Part shown: positions 25,512 through 33,002 of the stretch, one piece after another | Position numbering within the stretch: position 1 is the stretch's first letter | Layout: every line of letters starts with the position of its first letter | Origin: Nevskiales bacterium | GTDB lineage: Bacteria > Pseudomonadota > Gammaproteobacteria > Steroidobacterales > GCA-2729495 | Length of the DNA: 35,573 bases | Reading direction: 5' to 3' | NCBI GenBank assembly: GCA_011526045.1 | Contig: WYBE01000072.1 | Span: forward strand, 1 to 35,573 | Notes under the pieces: generated by a model | Seen by the model: only the letters and a program-made list of their open reading frames with translations | Database searches by the model: none | What the model was told of the DNA's origin: nothing | Position numbers and translations under genes: made by a program

Positions 25512-27268
25512 TGCTCCCCGATGGGCTCCCGTTCCGGGAGGTGTGGGCAGTCGATTTTGAGTTTATCGGGGCCGATGGCGAGCACCCGGTTCCCGCCTGT
25601 ATGGTGGCGCTCGAGCTGCGGTCCGGGCGGCTCCTGCGCTACTGGCAAGACGAGCTCCGCAGGATGCGCAGTCCGCCGATCCCGATGGATTCGAGCGCGC
25701 TCTATGTCGCCTACGCCGCGCCGGCTGAGTTCTCCTGCCATCTGGTCCTCGGCTGGCCGCTGCCCGAGCGCGTGCTCGACCTCTATGTGGAGTTCTGCCG
25801 GCTGACCAACGGCCGGACTCATCCCCTCGGGACCGCACTACTCGCGGCGTTGGCCGCCTACGGGCTCGACGGAATGCAGTCAGACGAAAAGAAGGCGATG
25901 CGTGAGCTCATTCTCTCCGGCGGGCCGTGGGATGCAGCGGAGCGCACGGCCATTCTCGACTACTGCGAGAGTGACGTCCGAGCCCTCAAGCGGCTGTTGC
26001 CGAAGATGGTGGGCGATATGTTCCGGACGCCGGGCGACCTGGAACGTGCGCTGCTGCGTGGGCGGTACATGTGCGCTGTAGCCCGCATGGAGCGCCGGGG
26101 CGTACCGATAGACGTGGGTACCCTCGCCCGGCTGCGGGACGGTTGGGAAGCCATTCAGGACCGCCTGATCGCCGCTGTGGACTCCGAGTACCAGGTGTAT
26201 GACGGTCGCACATTCAAGGCGGACAGATTCGCCGCCTACCTGATCCGCGAGCGCATCCCCTGGCCGAGGCTCGACTCCGGGGCGCTGGCCCTCGACGGAG
26301 ACACCTTCCGCGATATGGCGAAGGCGCACCCGCAGATCACAGCACTGCGTGAGCTCCGGCACTCGCTTGGCGAACTGCGTCTCAACGATCTGGCAGTTGG
26401 GCAGGACGGGCGCAATCGCGTCGCCCTCATGCCGTTTCGATCAAGGACGGGGCGCAATCAGCCCTCCAACTCGCGATTCATTTTTGGGCCTAGTACCTGG
26501 CTGCGAGGGCTTATCAAACCGGAGCCAGGCCGTGCGGTCTCGTATGTGGACTGGGCAGCGCAGGAGGTGGGAATTGCCGCTGCGCTGTCCCGCGACGTGC
26601 GCTACCAAACTGCCTATAAATCGGGCGACCCGTATCTTTCATTTGCAAAAGAGGTCGGACTCGCGCCAGCGCACGCGATCCGGCAATCGCACAAGGTAGT
26701 TCGCGACCAGATGAAGGCGCTTGTTCTCGGGGCGAATTACGGTATGGGACCCGGCAGCCTCGCCGCGCGGATCGGCGTCCCCGAGATACGGGCCCGGCAC
26801 CTGCAGGAGGCACACCGGCGCACCTATCCGCGGCTTTATGACTGGCTCGAGGCGGCTGTGGATCACGCCATGGTCTATGGGTATCTCGAGACTGTGTTCG
26901 GGTGGAAGCTACACGCCGGTGAAGGGGCGAACCCGCGCTCGCTGCAAAATTTCCCGTGTCAGGCGAATGGGGCAGAAATGATGCGGCTCGCGTGCTCGGC
27001 CGCGACCGAAGCCGGGCTCGCCGTGTGCTGTCCCATCCACGACGCACTACTTGTCGAGGCCGACCTCGCCGACATTGATGTCGCTACTGAAGCTTTACGG
27101 GAAATCATGGAGGCGTCGTCGCGCGCCGTGCTCGATGGATTCACCATCCGTACCGATGCCGAAATTGTTCGGGCCCCACACCGGTACATGGACCCTCGTG
27201 GTGCCGCCATGTGGCAGCAGGTGAGGCAGTTACTGGCCAGCGAGAAATCCGATGCGCGGGCTGGCTAG
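25508..27268 (+). CDS. Family A DNA polymerase with 3'-5' exonuclease domain, element-encoded
   Basis: 586 residues from GTG (or 585 from the ATG next to it). The exonuclease domain shows ExoI DFE (D16, E18) and ExoIII YCESD (Y152, D156). The polymerase domain shows TGRNQPSNSRFIFG (314-327), motif A DWAAQEVGIAAA (D348), motif B RDQMKALVLGANYG (R399, K403, Y411) and motif C IHDALLVEA (H511, D512), where the usual HDE has become HDA. Both metal-binding aspartates are kept, so it should be active. It lacks the 5' nuclease domain of host PolI, as phage polymerases do. It is coupled to the preceding gene and followed by an iteron cluster. Confidence 0.92.
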   Translation: MMLPDGLPFREVWAVDFEFIGADGEHPVPACMVALELRSGRLLRYWQDELRRMRSPPIPMDSSALYVAYAAPAEFSCHLVLGWPLPERVLDLYVEFCRLTNGRTHPLGTALLAALAAYGLDGMQSDEKKAMRELILSGGPWDAAERTAILDYCESDVRALKRLLPKMVGDMFRTPGDLERALLRGRYMCAVARMERRGVPIDVGTLARLRDGWEAIQDRLIAAVDSEYQVYDGRTFKADRFAAYLIRERIPWPRLDSGALALDGDTFRDMAKAHPQITALRELRHSLGELRLNDLAVGQDGRNRVALMPFRSRTGRNQPSNSRFIFGPSTWLRGLIKPEPGRAVSYVDWAAQEVGIAAALSRDVRYQTAYKSGDPYLSFAKEVGLAPAHAIRQSHKVVRDQMKALVLGANYGMGPGSLAARIGVPEIRARHLQEAHRRTYPRLYDWLEAAVDHAMVYGYLETVFGWKLHAGEGANPRSLQNFPCQANGAEMMRLACSAATEAGLAVCCPIHDALLVEADLADIDVATEALREIMEASSRAVLDGFTIRTDAEIVRAPHRYMDPRGAAMWQQVRQLLASEKSDARAG

Positions 27269-27283
27269 TGAAGGGGACGTGGA

Positions 27284-27346
27284 GCGGCCAAGTTGGCCCA
27301 GACAGCGGCCGAAATGGCCGATAGTCCGGCCAAAAAGTGACACCCG
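27284..27346 (+). repeat. Three 21-bp iteron-like direct repeats
   Basis: Three consecutive 21-bp units begin at 27284 (GCGGCCAAGTTGGCC), 27305 (GCGGCCGAAATGGCC) and 27326 (CCGGCCAAAAAGTGAC). The first contains the perfect palindrome GGCCAAGTTGGCC (27286-27298). The exact two-turn spacing, the position 16 bp after the polymerase gene and the pyrimidine-rich, less GC-rich stretch that follows (27347-27390) suit a replication origin or an operator array. A -35-like GTGACA (27337-27342) lies in the third unit. Confidence 0.65.
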
Positions 27347-27414
27347 TCTCTATCCTTCTAGCTTCTGTCTTAGTGCTCTAAATCGAAACCTCAGGGGCCT
27401 GCGGCGAATGACCT

Positions 27415-27873
27415 ATGAAGAAGCCACTCATGAAGGAAACTGACCCTCCTCGTGTGATCGGCGGTCACGTCCCGGATGACCGGATACCGACGACGCTCGC
27501 GTATTCGCCGACTCTAGAGGGCCGCCGAAGGTCCCAGCGCGAGCGGACCGGGGGCAGATTTCTTCCCGGACTGCCAGCTGAGACATGCGCGAGATGTATG
27601 GCAATTTCTGCCACGGCTGTGGTGCTACTGCAGGTCATCGGTATGCAGGTCCGGCTCCACAAATCGGTTACCGTGCCGCTTTCACCGGCTACCACGAGAC
27701 TATTCGGTATCCCACATCGCACTGCGCGGCGAACCCTAAGAAGACTCGAAAAGGCTGGCCTAATTACGCTTGAGGTTAAGCCGGGTCGATCCCCCACCGT
27801 CACACTAATCGCCGGTGACTATACTGCATGGCTGCTGCATGGGCAGCGACAACCCCGCAACAAACGCACGTAG
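27415..27873 (+). CDS. Winged-helix DNA-binding protein, possible replication initiator or repressor
   Basis: 152 residues. The first 45 are charged and probably flexible. A winged-helix domain covers about 55-135, with the recognition helix in IPHRTARRTLRRLEKAGLITL and a following wing (VKPGRSPTVTLI). Similar small proteins follow polymerase or replication genes in integrative elements. It lies directly behind three 21-bp repeats and is the best candidate to bind them; a TTGGCC half-site also lies just after its stop. The ribosome-binding site is weak, and an ATG five codons further in (27430) is an alternative start. Confidence 0.6.
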   Translation: MKKPLMKETDPPRVIGGHVPDDRIPTTLAYSPTLEGRRRSQRERTGGRFLPGLPAETCARCMAISATAVVLLQVIGMQVRLHKSVTVPLSPATTRLFGIPHRTARRTLRRLEKAGLITLEVKPGRSPTVTLIAGDYTAWLLHGQRQPRNKRT

Positions 27874-28329
27874 ACCCCCCTGGAATAAACTGTGGTCGGT
27901 TGGCCACGGTTTGATAATGTTTCATCGGACCACTGCGGGCGCCCTGAGTGATTCCGCCGGGTGTCCGAGGCGGGTCCTATGAGGACGGTGCAAGTGACAC
28001 GGGAACACGGCGTATTCGCGATGTCGTTTCCGATTCCGGTGATGCGGGGGGGCTAGCTCCGCGTAACCACGACGGTCATCATGCTCATCGCGAAGGCATG
28101 CATGGGCCAATCTGCGTCGTTCATATCACGTCCGTCACCATGCATGCGCGTGCATCGTCGAGGTCTGTGACTACTTTCAGGTTTCACAATCCAGTCATTC
28201 GACTGCGAGTTATGTCAGTGCCGCAGCACCTCCCAGTCTAAGCCGCCATATCGCGCGGCGGCGGCATGAGTCTGCATCACCGCGGGAGTGCCCTTTGCCG
28301 GGGAGATTGGAGGTGCGAAGATTGTTGGC
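27874..28329 (+). other. 456-bp region without a convincing gene; possible long leader
   Basis: It holds the half-site GGTTGGCCAC (27898-27907) next to a -10-like GATAAT (27913-27918), though no good -35. Two small hairpins are visible (GTCCT/AGGAC near 27974, GCCGCC/GGCGGC at 28242-28262), and one copy of a 20-nt palindromic repeat (28138-28157). A 25-codon reading frame from 27979 has no ribosome-binding site. If the -10 is real, the gene at 28330 has a leader of about 400 nt. Confidence 0.35.
28138..28157 (+). repeat. 20-nt palindromic direct repeat, copy 1
   Basis: CCATGCATGCGCGTGCATCG differs at one base from the copy at 30191-30210. Its core TGCATGCGCGTGCA is close to a perfect palindrome. 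The two copies bracket the 28330-29936 genes. Confidence 0.6.
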
Positions 28330-28974
28330 ATGAGTACCCGAACCATCCGGAAGCAGAGAGCCGCTACATCCCGCCGTGGAGCGCATCGCGTTGATGGCGC
28401 GCGGTCAGGAGCGGGTGGCACCTCTCGCCGAAAACCCGGGCAGATCAACTGGGTGCTGCTGCGCGAGGAGTACCTGAACCAGAATATCGTGGAGCGCCAG
28501 ACCCCCTACACGATGGCCGATCTAGCGCGGGCCCACGGCATCCCCGCGCAGACAGTGCGGGTGCGGGCCGTGCGGGAGAACTGGCCCGGCCAGCTGGAGG
28601 AGCGGCGCCGACAGCGGGGCGAGCAGGTGAGGGGCATGCTGGCGCCCACCGACGTGTTCAGCGAGCTCAGCGTCCGGGTGCGGCAGGCCACCTACGCCCG
28701 TGTCGCGCAGGACATCGCCATCCGCCGCCTGAGGGAGCTCACCGACGCCGAGCTGCGGATGACCTCACTGGGCAGCATCGTCGAGCTGCTGCGCCTCGGG
28801 CTCGCGGAGGAGCGGAAGGCCATCGCCCTGCCCGACACGTTCAAGTTCGACCCGGCGGGCGATGACGAGGACCTGACGCCGGCAGACCTGCAGCGGATGA
28901 TCCGGCGGTTCATCGAGATCGTGGATGCCGAGGAAGGCGGCCGTAACGTAGCGGATGAGAAGCGCGGTAGCTGA
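28330..28974 (+). CDS. Helix-turn-helix protein resembling phage terminase small subunits
   Basis: 214 residues from the ATG chosen; a GTG at 28288 in frame is an alternative, and the GGAGG at 28310 is rather far from the ATG. A basic N-terminus (about 1-35, Arg-rich) precedes WVLLREEYLNQNIVERQTPYTMADLARAHGIPAQTVRVRAVREN, a helix-turn-helix as in terminase small subunits and related DNA-packaging or regulatory proteins. The remainder is helical (RRLRELTDAELRMTSLGSIVELLRLGLAEERKAI) with an acidic end. No large terminase or capsid gene is in view, so a packaging role would need a helper phage; a regulator is equally possible. Confidence 0.55.
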   Translation: MSTRTIRKQRAATSRRGAHRVDGARSGAGGTSRRKPGQINWVLLREEYLNQNIVERQTPYTMADLARAHGIPAQTVRVRAVRENWPGQLEERRRQRGEQVRGMLAPTDVFSELSVRVRQATYARVAQDIAIRRLRELTDAELRMTSLGSIVELLRLGLAEERKAIALPDTFKFDPAGDDEDLTPADLQRMIRRFIEIVDAEEGGRNVADEKRGS

Positions 28975-28994
28975 GTCGAGTCAGGTCTTCGCGG

Positions 28995-29044
28995 TGTCTC
29001 TGGGCAGACCAGCCGGTCTGAGACAACGCCGACATAGTTGTCGG
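28995..29044 (+). other. Two consecutive stem-loops after the HTH gene
   Basis: Stem 1 pairs TGTCT with AGACA and, inside, CAGACC with GGTCTG (28995-29025, loop AGCC, one-sided bulge CTGGG). Stem 2 pairs CCGACA with TGTCGG (29029-29044, loop TAGT). No T-run follows. They lie 20 nt after the stop codon and may stop or stabilise the transcript, or be part of a structured RNA. Confidence 0.45.
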
Positions 29045-29136
29045 GGTAAGGGTTTCGCTGAAGGCGACGGATTTGCGTGCATCAGGTTGCCAGCCCGTTC
29101 GGAGGCGGGCACTCAGCGCCGCTTTGCGTATTCGGT

Positions 29137-29160
29137 TGCCAACTGAGATTGGTAGTTGCA
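29137..29160 (+). promoter_or_regulatory. Degenerate TGCCAACT-type inverted repeat
   Basis: TGCCAACT and the near-inverse AGTTGCA, 9 bp apart, lie about 60 bp before the gene at 29219. The left half equals the left part of the palindromes at 23637 and 24663, so the same protein may act here. Confidence 0.3.
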
Positions 29161-29218
29161 GGATTTGACGATAGTTTCGAGCACGTCTGTGAACTCCAGT
29201 TCGACCAGGAGGTAAGAG

Positions 29219-29623
29219 ATGGTATCAACGGACGAGAATTCCGACATGAGCGTCAACGGCTTGGAGGTCCGCGGCATCAGGACCATACCCCCCGCGCAGG
29301 CGCTGGAGGCAGTTTTCTCGGACAACCGTTTCCGTAACTGGACACTGATTGGTGGTCTCTTGCGGGACCTTAAGGAGTGCGGGCACACGAAGGAATTCAA
29401 TGCATGGGTTCAAGGCCTCGGTGATGATGCCGCTGCCGCTATGACACTTGACGTGGAAACGCGGTGTCACGCAGCGAGTCTGAGATATCCAATGCTCAAC
29501 CCGTGGAGGATTGATGAAGAGTCTGGCCTTATAGAGCCTGACTGTTGTGGTGATTCAGAAGGGAGCCGTGACAATGAGATTTCGACTGGACCACGTTGCC
29601 GAAGATTCGACGCTCGTCTCTAG
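29219..29623 (+). CDS. Small acidic protein, unknown function
   Basis: 134 residues. The ATG has a strong AGGAGG at 29207-29212 with a 6-nt spacing, so the frame is very likely translated. The core (ALEAVFSDNRFRNWTLIGGLLRDLKECGHTKEFNAWVQGLGDDAAAAMTL) looks helical; no family is recognised. The last 50 nt overlap the next gene in another frame. Base composition is less GC-rich than the backbone, suggesting transfer. It may act with its overlapping partner. Confidence 0.6.
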   Translation: MVSTDENSDMSVNGLEVRGIRTIPPAQALEAVFSDNRFRNWTLIGGLLRDLKECGHTKEFNAWVQGLGDDAAAAMTLDVETRCHAASLRYPMLNPWRIDEESGLIEPDCCGDSEGSRDNEISTGPRCRRFDARL

Positions 29624-29936
29624 GGTAATTGATCTTGACGATTTGTCGGTCGAGCAGGCCGCGTCTTTAGCACGTCACGCCGTGTACGACCCGTATCCGG
29701 ATCAGCTTCTAATTGGTGCTCTGCTGGCGCACGTGCGTCTCTTGGCGGGTGATAAGGCACTAGATAGTTTTCGCAGGTATGAGGAACCTGGCGGCGCTAC
29801 TGTTGAGGACTTGATTGGCTACTACGAACGTGTCCGGCAACAGCCGTCAGCTTGGGCGGCGGCCCGATCCCTGATATGGACGCACTTACAGCAGGTTGAA
29901 AAGTCCGATAGGGATATGGCATTGGAATTTGAGTAG
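29574..29936 (+). CDS. Small acidic helical protein, unknown function
   Basis: 120 residues from an ATG with GGGAG about 8 nt upstream. The sequence (LDDLSVEQAASLARHAVYDPYPDQLLIGALLAHVRLLAGDKALDSFRRYEE ... WAAARSLIWTHLQQVEKS) predicts several helices and a net negative charge, without a signal peptide or known motif. It starts inside the upstream gene (50-nt overlap), so the two are probably coupled. Cargo such as an immunity, antitoxin or host-interaction pair is possible, but nothing in the sequence proves it. Confidence 0.6.
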   Translation: MRFRLDHVAEDSTLVSRVIDLDDLSVEQAASLARHAVYDPYPDQLLIGALLAHVRLLAGDKALDSFRRYEEPGGATVEDLIGYYERVRQQPSAWAAARSLIWTHLQQVEKSDRDMALEFE

Positions 29937-30341
29937 ATCGAACCAGCCTACAGTTAAGTCGTCCCGTTGGCGCTGGACAGCCCGCACGCAATTCAGCAGT
30001 CAGCTGGCCCCTCCTAGCTAGTGGCTCGCATCGGGAAGAACGCCTAACCCGGGTCTCGGACTCAGGTTATAGGCAGCATCGCGAGGGAGCTTAGCTTGCT
30101 TGCCCAGTCAAGGTGGCACCCGTCGAGGGGATGCGGCCAGCAGGAAACCAGGCGGATCGTCCTGATCTGCGCCCTGTCTCCCGTCGATACCCATGCACGC
30201 GCGTGCATCGAGTCGTATAAATTGACCCCACGTAGAACGGTCGCGACGCTGACCCAGCCGGCTTTTTTTTGGCGTCCAGCGGGAATCACGGCAGGACCTC
30301 CACAGTTTCGCCCCACTTACGGGAACCTTGCCGTCCTATGG
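29937..30341 (+). other. 405-bp region without a gene
   Basis: No convincing reading frame. It contains copy 2 of the 20-nt palindromic repeat (30191-30210), an imperfect inverted repeat GCCTAACC/GGTTATAGGC (30042-30074) and a run of eight T (30263-30270) after AGCCGGCT, which has no room for a hairpin loop. The right end of the integrated element may lie here. Confidence 0.5.
30191..30210 (+). repeat. 20-nt palindromic direct repeat, copy 2
   Basis: CCATGCACGCGCGTGCATCG, 19 of 20 bases identical and in the same orientation as 28138-28157. Its core TGCACGCGCGTGCA (30194-30207) is a perfect 14-bp palindrome. Confidence 0.6.
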
Positions 30342-32117
30342 CTAGGGTAGCGGTGTCACCGCGCGCCGAAGCGGAATGTTGCGATAGGTCGGCCGTGTCG
30401 TCCGCAGGTCGAGAGCCTCGCCGTCAGCCAGAAAGAAAAGGCCGGGCTCGTGCTCGTCCAACACGCGATACTTGCCGAAGTACAGATAGCCGCCGGTCAC
30501 GTGTACGTTGTACGTGGCGCTGAGCTTCCCCCACAGCCACATCTCGTAATCACCTAAATAGGTGCGCCACTCTGGCCGGTCTGGACCGCCCTGATCATCG
30601 GGGCTGCCGTTGTAGGGCATGGTCGATGACAGCTGCATTGACCCTATCTGCAGGCGGCACACGGCGGCCGACGGATCGCGGTCGCGGTCCTTCTGGAACT
30701 GGCACTCCAGTCGCATCGAGGGCAGGGCGACGCCGATCTCGTCCGGCGAATAGAACTCGACTGGGTGACAGCCCGACCGAACCTTCCAGCAGAGCTTGGA
30801 GTCCTCGAACGCGAACTCGATGTCGCGCTCTTCGAGATAAATGCCCGCGAGCTGCCTCATCCTTAACTCAGCGACGTTGACGGGTGTCCGTCGCGCGCGG
30901 TCGGCGTTGGTGGGACGCCCCACCCGGGTAGGGAGCGAACTCAGGATGTCCTGCGCCATCGCCGTAGCGAGCCGTCCTTGCAGCCGGTGATCGTCACTGT
31001 TGGTCAGGACAGCAATCCCGAGCCCGACTTCCGGATACCAGTACATGTCAGCCAGAAAGCCGTCGCCGCCGCCGCCATGCCCAAGCCCCGCCACGTCGGC
31101 GCCCGCGACCTCGAGGCGTGACAGCCCGATGCCGAGTCCGTAGGTGCTCAGCTCGTCGTTGCAGCAGGCCTCGTACATCGCGTCGAGCGCGGCCCTGGAG
31201 ATCAGGGTGCGCTCGCCCACCTTCCCCCCGTCGAGGTGCAACTGCATGAACCGTGCGATGTCTCGTGCACTCGTGTAGACGCCACCCGCGGGGATCATCG
31301 CCATGCCGACTGGCACCGTCTCGTAGCCCTTCGCGTGCCCGACGGCACGGTTTGCCGAGGACCTGATCAGGGGCTGATCGACTGTCGTCTCCCGGAGCTC
31401 GAGCGGCGTGAACAGCTGCTGGGCCATGACATCCTCGAAGGGTCGCTCATACGCCACCTCGAGCACGCGTCCCGCGAGGTCTATGCCGAGATTTGAGTAG
31501 GCGAACCGCTGCCCGACGGGAAACTTGAGCCAGGTGTCGCTGATGCTGCGGATGTGCTCGTCAAACGTGGCGGTCCGGTCGAAATTGCTGCCTAGCGGGG
31601 CCTCGTGAGTGAGCCCTGACCGATGGCTGAGCAGCAGCCGCAGCGTGATGCGCCGTTCGGGCTGTGCCTCGAAGCGGCTGTTGACCCTGAAGGACGGCAG
31701 GTACGTGGTAATCGGTGCGTCGAGCGACAGCTTGCCCTCGGCGACCGCGCGCATCACCGCGGTTGCCGTGTAGGTCTTGGAGATCGATTGCACGCTGAAC
31801 ATGGTGGCGGGCGTGACCGGCTGCGATCCCGGCCCGTCTGTGACCCCGAAACCGCGCAGCCAGGCGGTCCGACCGCCGACCACTACCGCTACGGCGAGAC
31901 CCGGCACCTGCTGCTCGGCCATGGTAATCGGCAGTGAGGCGCGGTACTTGTCAATGACGGCCACGATCTGCGAGTCGAGGCCCTTGGCCACCAGTTCGCC
32001 GCTGGCGCCGCCGGCGGCAGATGCGTTGGCTGCGGTTACTAGAGATGCAACCGTGAACACTGCCATCAGCAGTCGCGGGTGGTGTGTAAAGCGCCAACAA
32101 CTATCAACCTGATCCAT
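30342..32117 (-). CDS. Exported class C beta-lactamase-like serine hydrolase
   Basis: 591 residues with a signal peptide (hydrophobic MAVFTVASLVTAANA after a 17-residue N-region; a start at that inner Met, 32066, is possible). The penicillin-binding fold covers about 60-400, with nucleophile motif SISK (S111, K114), YSN (Y207-N209) and HGG (H347-G349) in place of KTG. HxG is usual in esterase- and peptidase-like members rather than true AmpC enzymes. The extra C-terminal domain (about 415-591) is a beta-rich segment common in this family. It likely acts on a D-amino-acid peptide, ester or lactone; resistance to beta-lactams should not be assumed. Confidence 0.88.
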   Translation of the reverse strand: MDQVDSCWRFTHHPRLLMAVFTVASLVTAANASAAGGASGELVAKGLDSQIVAVIDKYRASLPITMAEQQVPGLAVAVVVGGRTAWLRGFGVTDGPGSQPVTPATMFSVQSISKTYTATAVMRAVAEGKLSLDAPITTYLPSFRVNSRFEAQPERRITLRLLLSHRSGLTHEAPLGSNFDRTATFDEHIRSISDTWLKFPVGQRFAYSNLGIDLAGRVLEVAYERPFEDVMAQQLFTPLELRETTVDQPLIRSSANRAVGHAKGYETVPVGMAMIPAGGVYTSARDIARFMQLHLDGGKVGERTLISRAALDAMYEACCNDELSTYGLGIGLSRLEVAGADVAGLGHGGGGDGFLADMYWYPEVGLGIAVLTNSDDHRLQGRLATAMAQDILSSLPTRVGRPTNADRARRTPVNVAELRMRQLAGIYLEERDIEFAFEDSKLCWKVRSGCHPVEFYSPDEIGVALPSMRLECQFQKDRDRDPSAAVCRLQIGSMQLSSTMPYNGSPDDQGGPDRPEWRTYLGDYEMWLWGKLSATYNVHVTGGYLYFGKYRVLDEHEPGLFFLADGEALDLRTTRPTYRNIPLRRAVTPLP

Positions 32118-32365
32118 CGTCCTACGGCCCTCGATGAGTCAATGTTTTCGTCATCTATCCCCTTAGACGGTGACGGGCGTCGCCTTGGATGCAGGCAGGT
32201 CGCGCTTTTCGGCCGACTTGCTGCAATAGTATTGGTTAAGTTCGGCGTCCGCCCTACCTCGTCAGGCGCATAATTGCTCAGCGGGGGACGACCACCGGCC
32301 TCCGTTTACACGTCCGCGTAACCAGTTGAGGGGGTAAAGAGCCCCGAGAACCACGTCCGGCGCCA

Positions 32366-32506
32366 ACGATTACCTACCAAGGCTCCTGCCACTGTGGTCG
32401 CGTCAGATTTGAGGTGGACGCCGACATCGATCACGTGCGCGAGTGTGATTGCTCAGTGTGTCGCCGGCGTGGCGCGCTAAATTTCCGCGTAGGTGCCGGG
32501 TCTTAG
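32366..32506 (+). pseudogene. Remnant of a GFA-domain (glutathione-dependent formaldehyde-activating-like) protein
   Basis: The frame reads TITYQGSCHCGRVRFEV, then RECDCSVCRRRGALNFRV, and then stops. This is the N-terminal third of GFA/CENP-V zinc-fold proteins, with the first zinc cysteines (CHC and CDCSVC) in place. No ATG, GTG or TTG start precedes it before the in-frame stop at 32327, and an ACG stands where the family begins. The rest of the about 120-residue domain is missing and a GNAT gene starts 14 nt later. It is therefore decayed or truncated at both ends. Confidence 0.75.
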
Positions 32507-32519
32507 CGGGGACATCCAA

Positions 32520-33002
32520 ATGCGCATCGAGTTCTTCCAGTCCGAGCAGCTTGAGACCGTCGTCGATCTCTTTCATGAGATGAGTGCGCACTACAACGGC
32601 GCAGACGCCTCGGATTGCGCGACGGTCCGGCGACATCTCGCTGACAACATCCTCGCAGAGCACTCGGGCGTGAGATTGGTAATCGCGAGCGAGGATCATC
32701 GCGCCGTGGGCCTGGCCTCGATATCGATTCTGTATCCGGCGCCGAAGGAGCGCGGGCAGTTGTTCATGAAGGAGCTCTACGTGGTGTCTGACCGCCGGGG
32801 TGAGGGCATCGGTAGCGCATTGATGACCTTTCTCGCACGATACGCCATGCGGATGGGATGCAGCCGCTTTGACTGGACGGTCGATGCCACCAACCGCGAG
32901 GCGCTGGATTTCTATCACCAGGTTGGTGCGCGGAGTCTATCGGACAAGGTCTACTTTCGACTTGCGGGTGACGATTTGGAGCGATTTGTGTCTGGAAGCT
33001 AG
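32520..33002 (+). CDS. GNAT family N-acetyltransferase
   Basis: 160 residues. The acetyl-CoA-binding motif A is clear: LYVVSDRRGEGIGSALM, with the R/QxxGxG/A signature at about 92-98. It is followed by a motif B-like FDWTVDATNREALDFYHQVGAR. The N-terminal half (MRIEFFQSEQLETVVDLFHEMSAHY) fits substrate-binding helices. The substrate is unknown; related small GNAT proteins acetylate amino acids, polyamines or antibiotics. The start at 32520 fits the family N-terminus. It stands directly behind the GFA remnant. Confidence 0.88.
   Translation: MRIEFFQSEQLETVVDLFHEMSAHYNGADASDCATVRRHLADNILAEHSGVRLVIASEDHRAVGLASISILYPAPKERGQLFMKELYVVSDRRGEGIGSALMTFLARYAMRMGCSRFDWTVDATNREALDFYHQVGARSLSDKVYFRLAGDDLERFVSGS

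Larger units (their letters stand above)
22221..29936 (+). mobile_element. tRNA-integrated element with its own DNA polymerase (right end not located)
   Basis: From the tRNA 3' end onward the gene content switches from core genes to integrase, excisionase-like protein, DNA-binding proteins, a family A polymerase and unknown genes, with lower GC and repeated operator-like sites between genes. The integrase stop codon is 7 nt from the tRNA, a classic island layout. No repeat of the tRNA 3' end was found to the right in this window, so the stated right limit is only the last gene that looks element-like. Capsid, tail, relaxase and type IV secretion genes are absent in the visible part. Confidence 0.7.

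Noticed and set aside
27979..28056. 25-codon reading frame before the HTH gene
   Set aside because: It has no ribosome-binding site and no recognisable sequence, and short frames of this size are expected by chance.
28262..28280. GCATCACC near 28274 as a partial attachment-site repeat
   Set aside because: Only about seven bases agree with the tRNA end and the surrounding bases differ.
30042..30074. GCCTAACC/GGTTATAGGC as an integron attC site
   Set aside because: The outer GCCTAAC fits, but the partner does not match GTTRRRY, and the 33-bp span is too short for attC. The GNAT/VOC/MOSC gene row looked cassette-like, but no attC was found between the genes.
30256..30270. AGCCGGCT followed by eight T as an intrinsic terminator
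   Set aside because: AGCCGGCT is a continuous palindrome with no loop, so a hairpin cannot form from it alone.
30342..32117. AmpC-type beta-lactamase resistance gene
   Set aside because: SISK and YSN are present but KTG is replaced by HGG, and there is an extra C-terminal domain, so esterase or peptidase-like function is more likely.
32403..32918. 171-codon minus-strand frame opposite the GNAT gene
   Set aside because: It is the antisense of the GNAT gene and the GFA remnant, both recognised on the plus strand.
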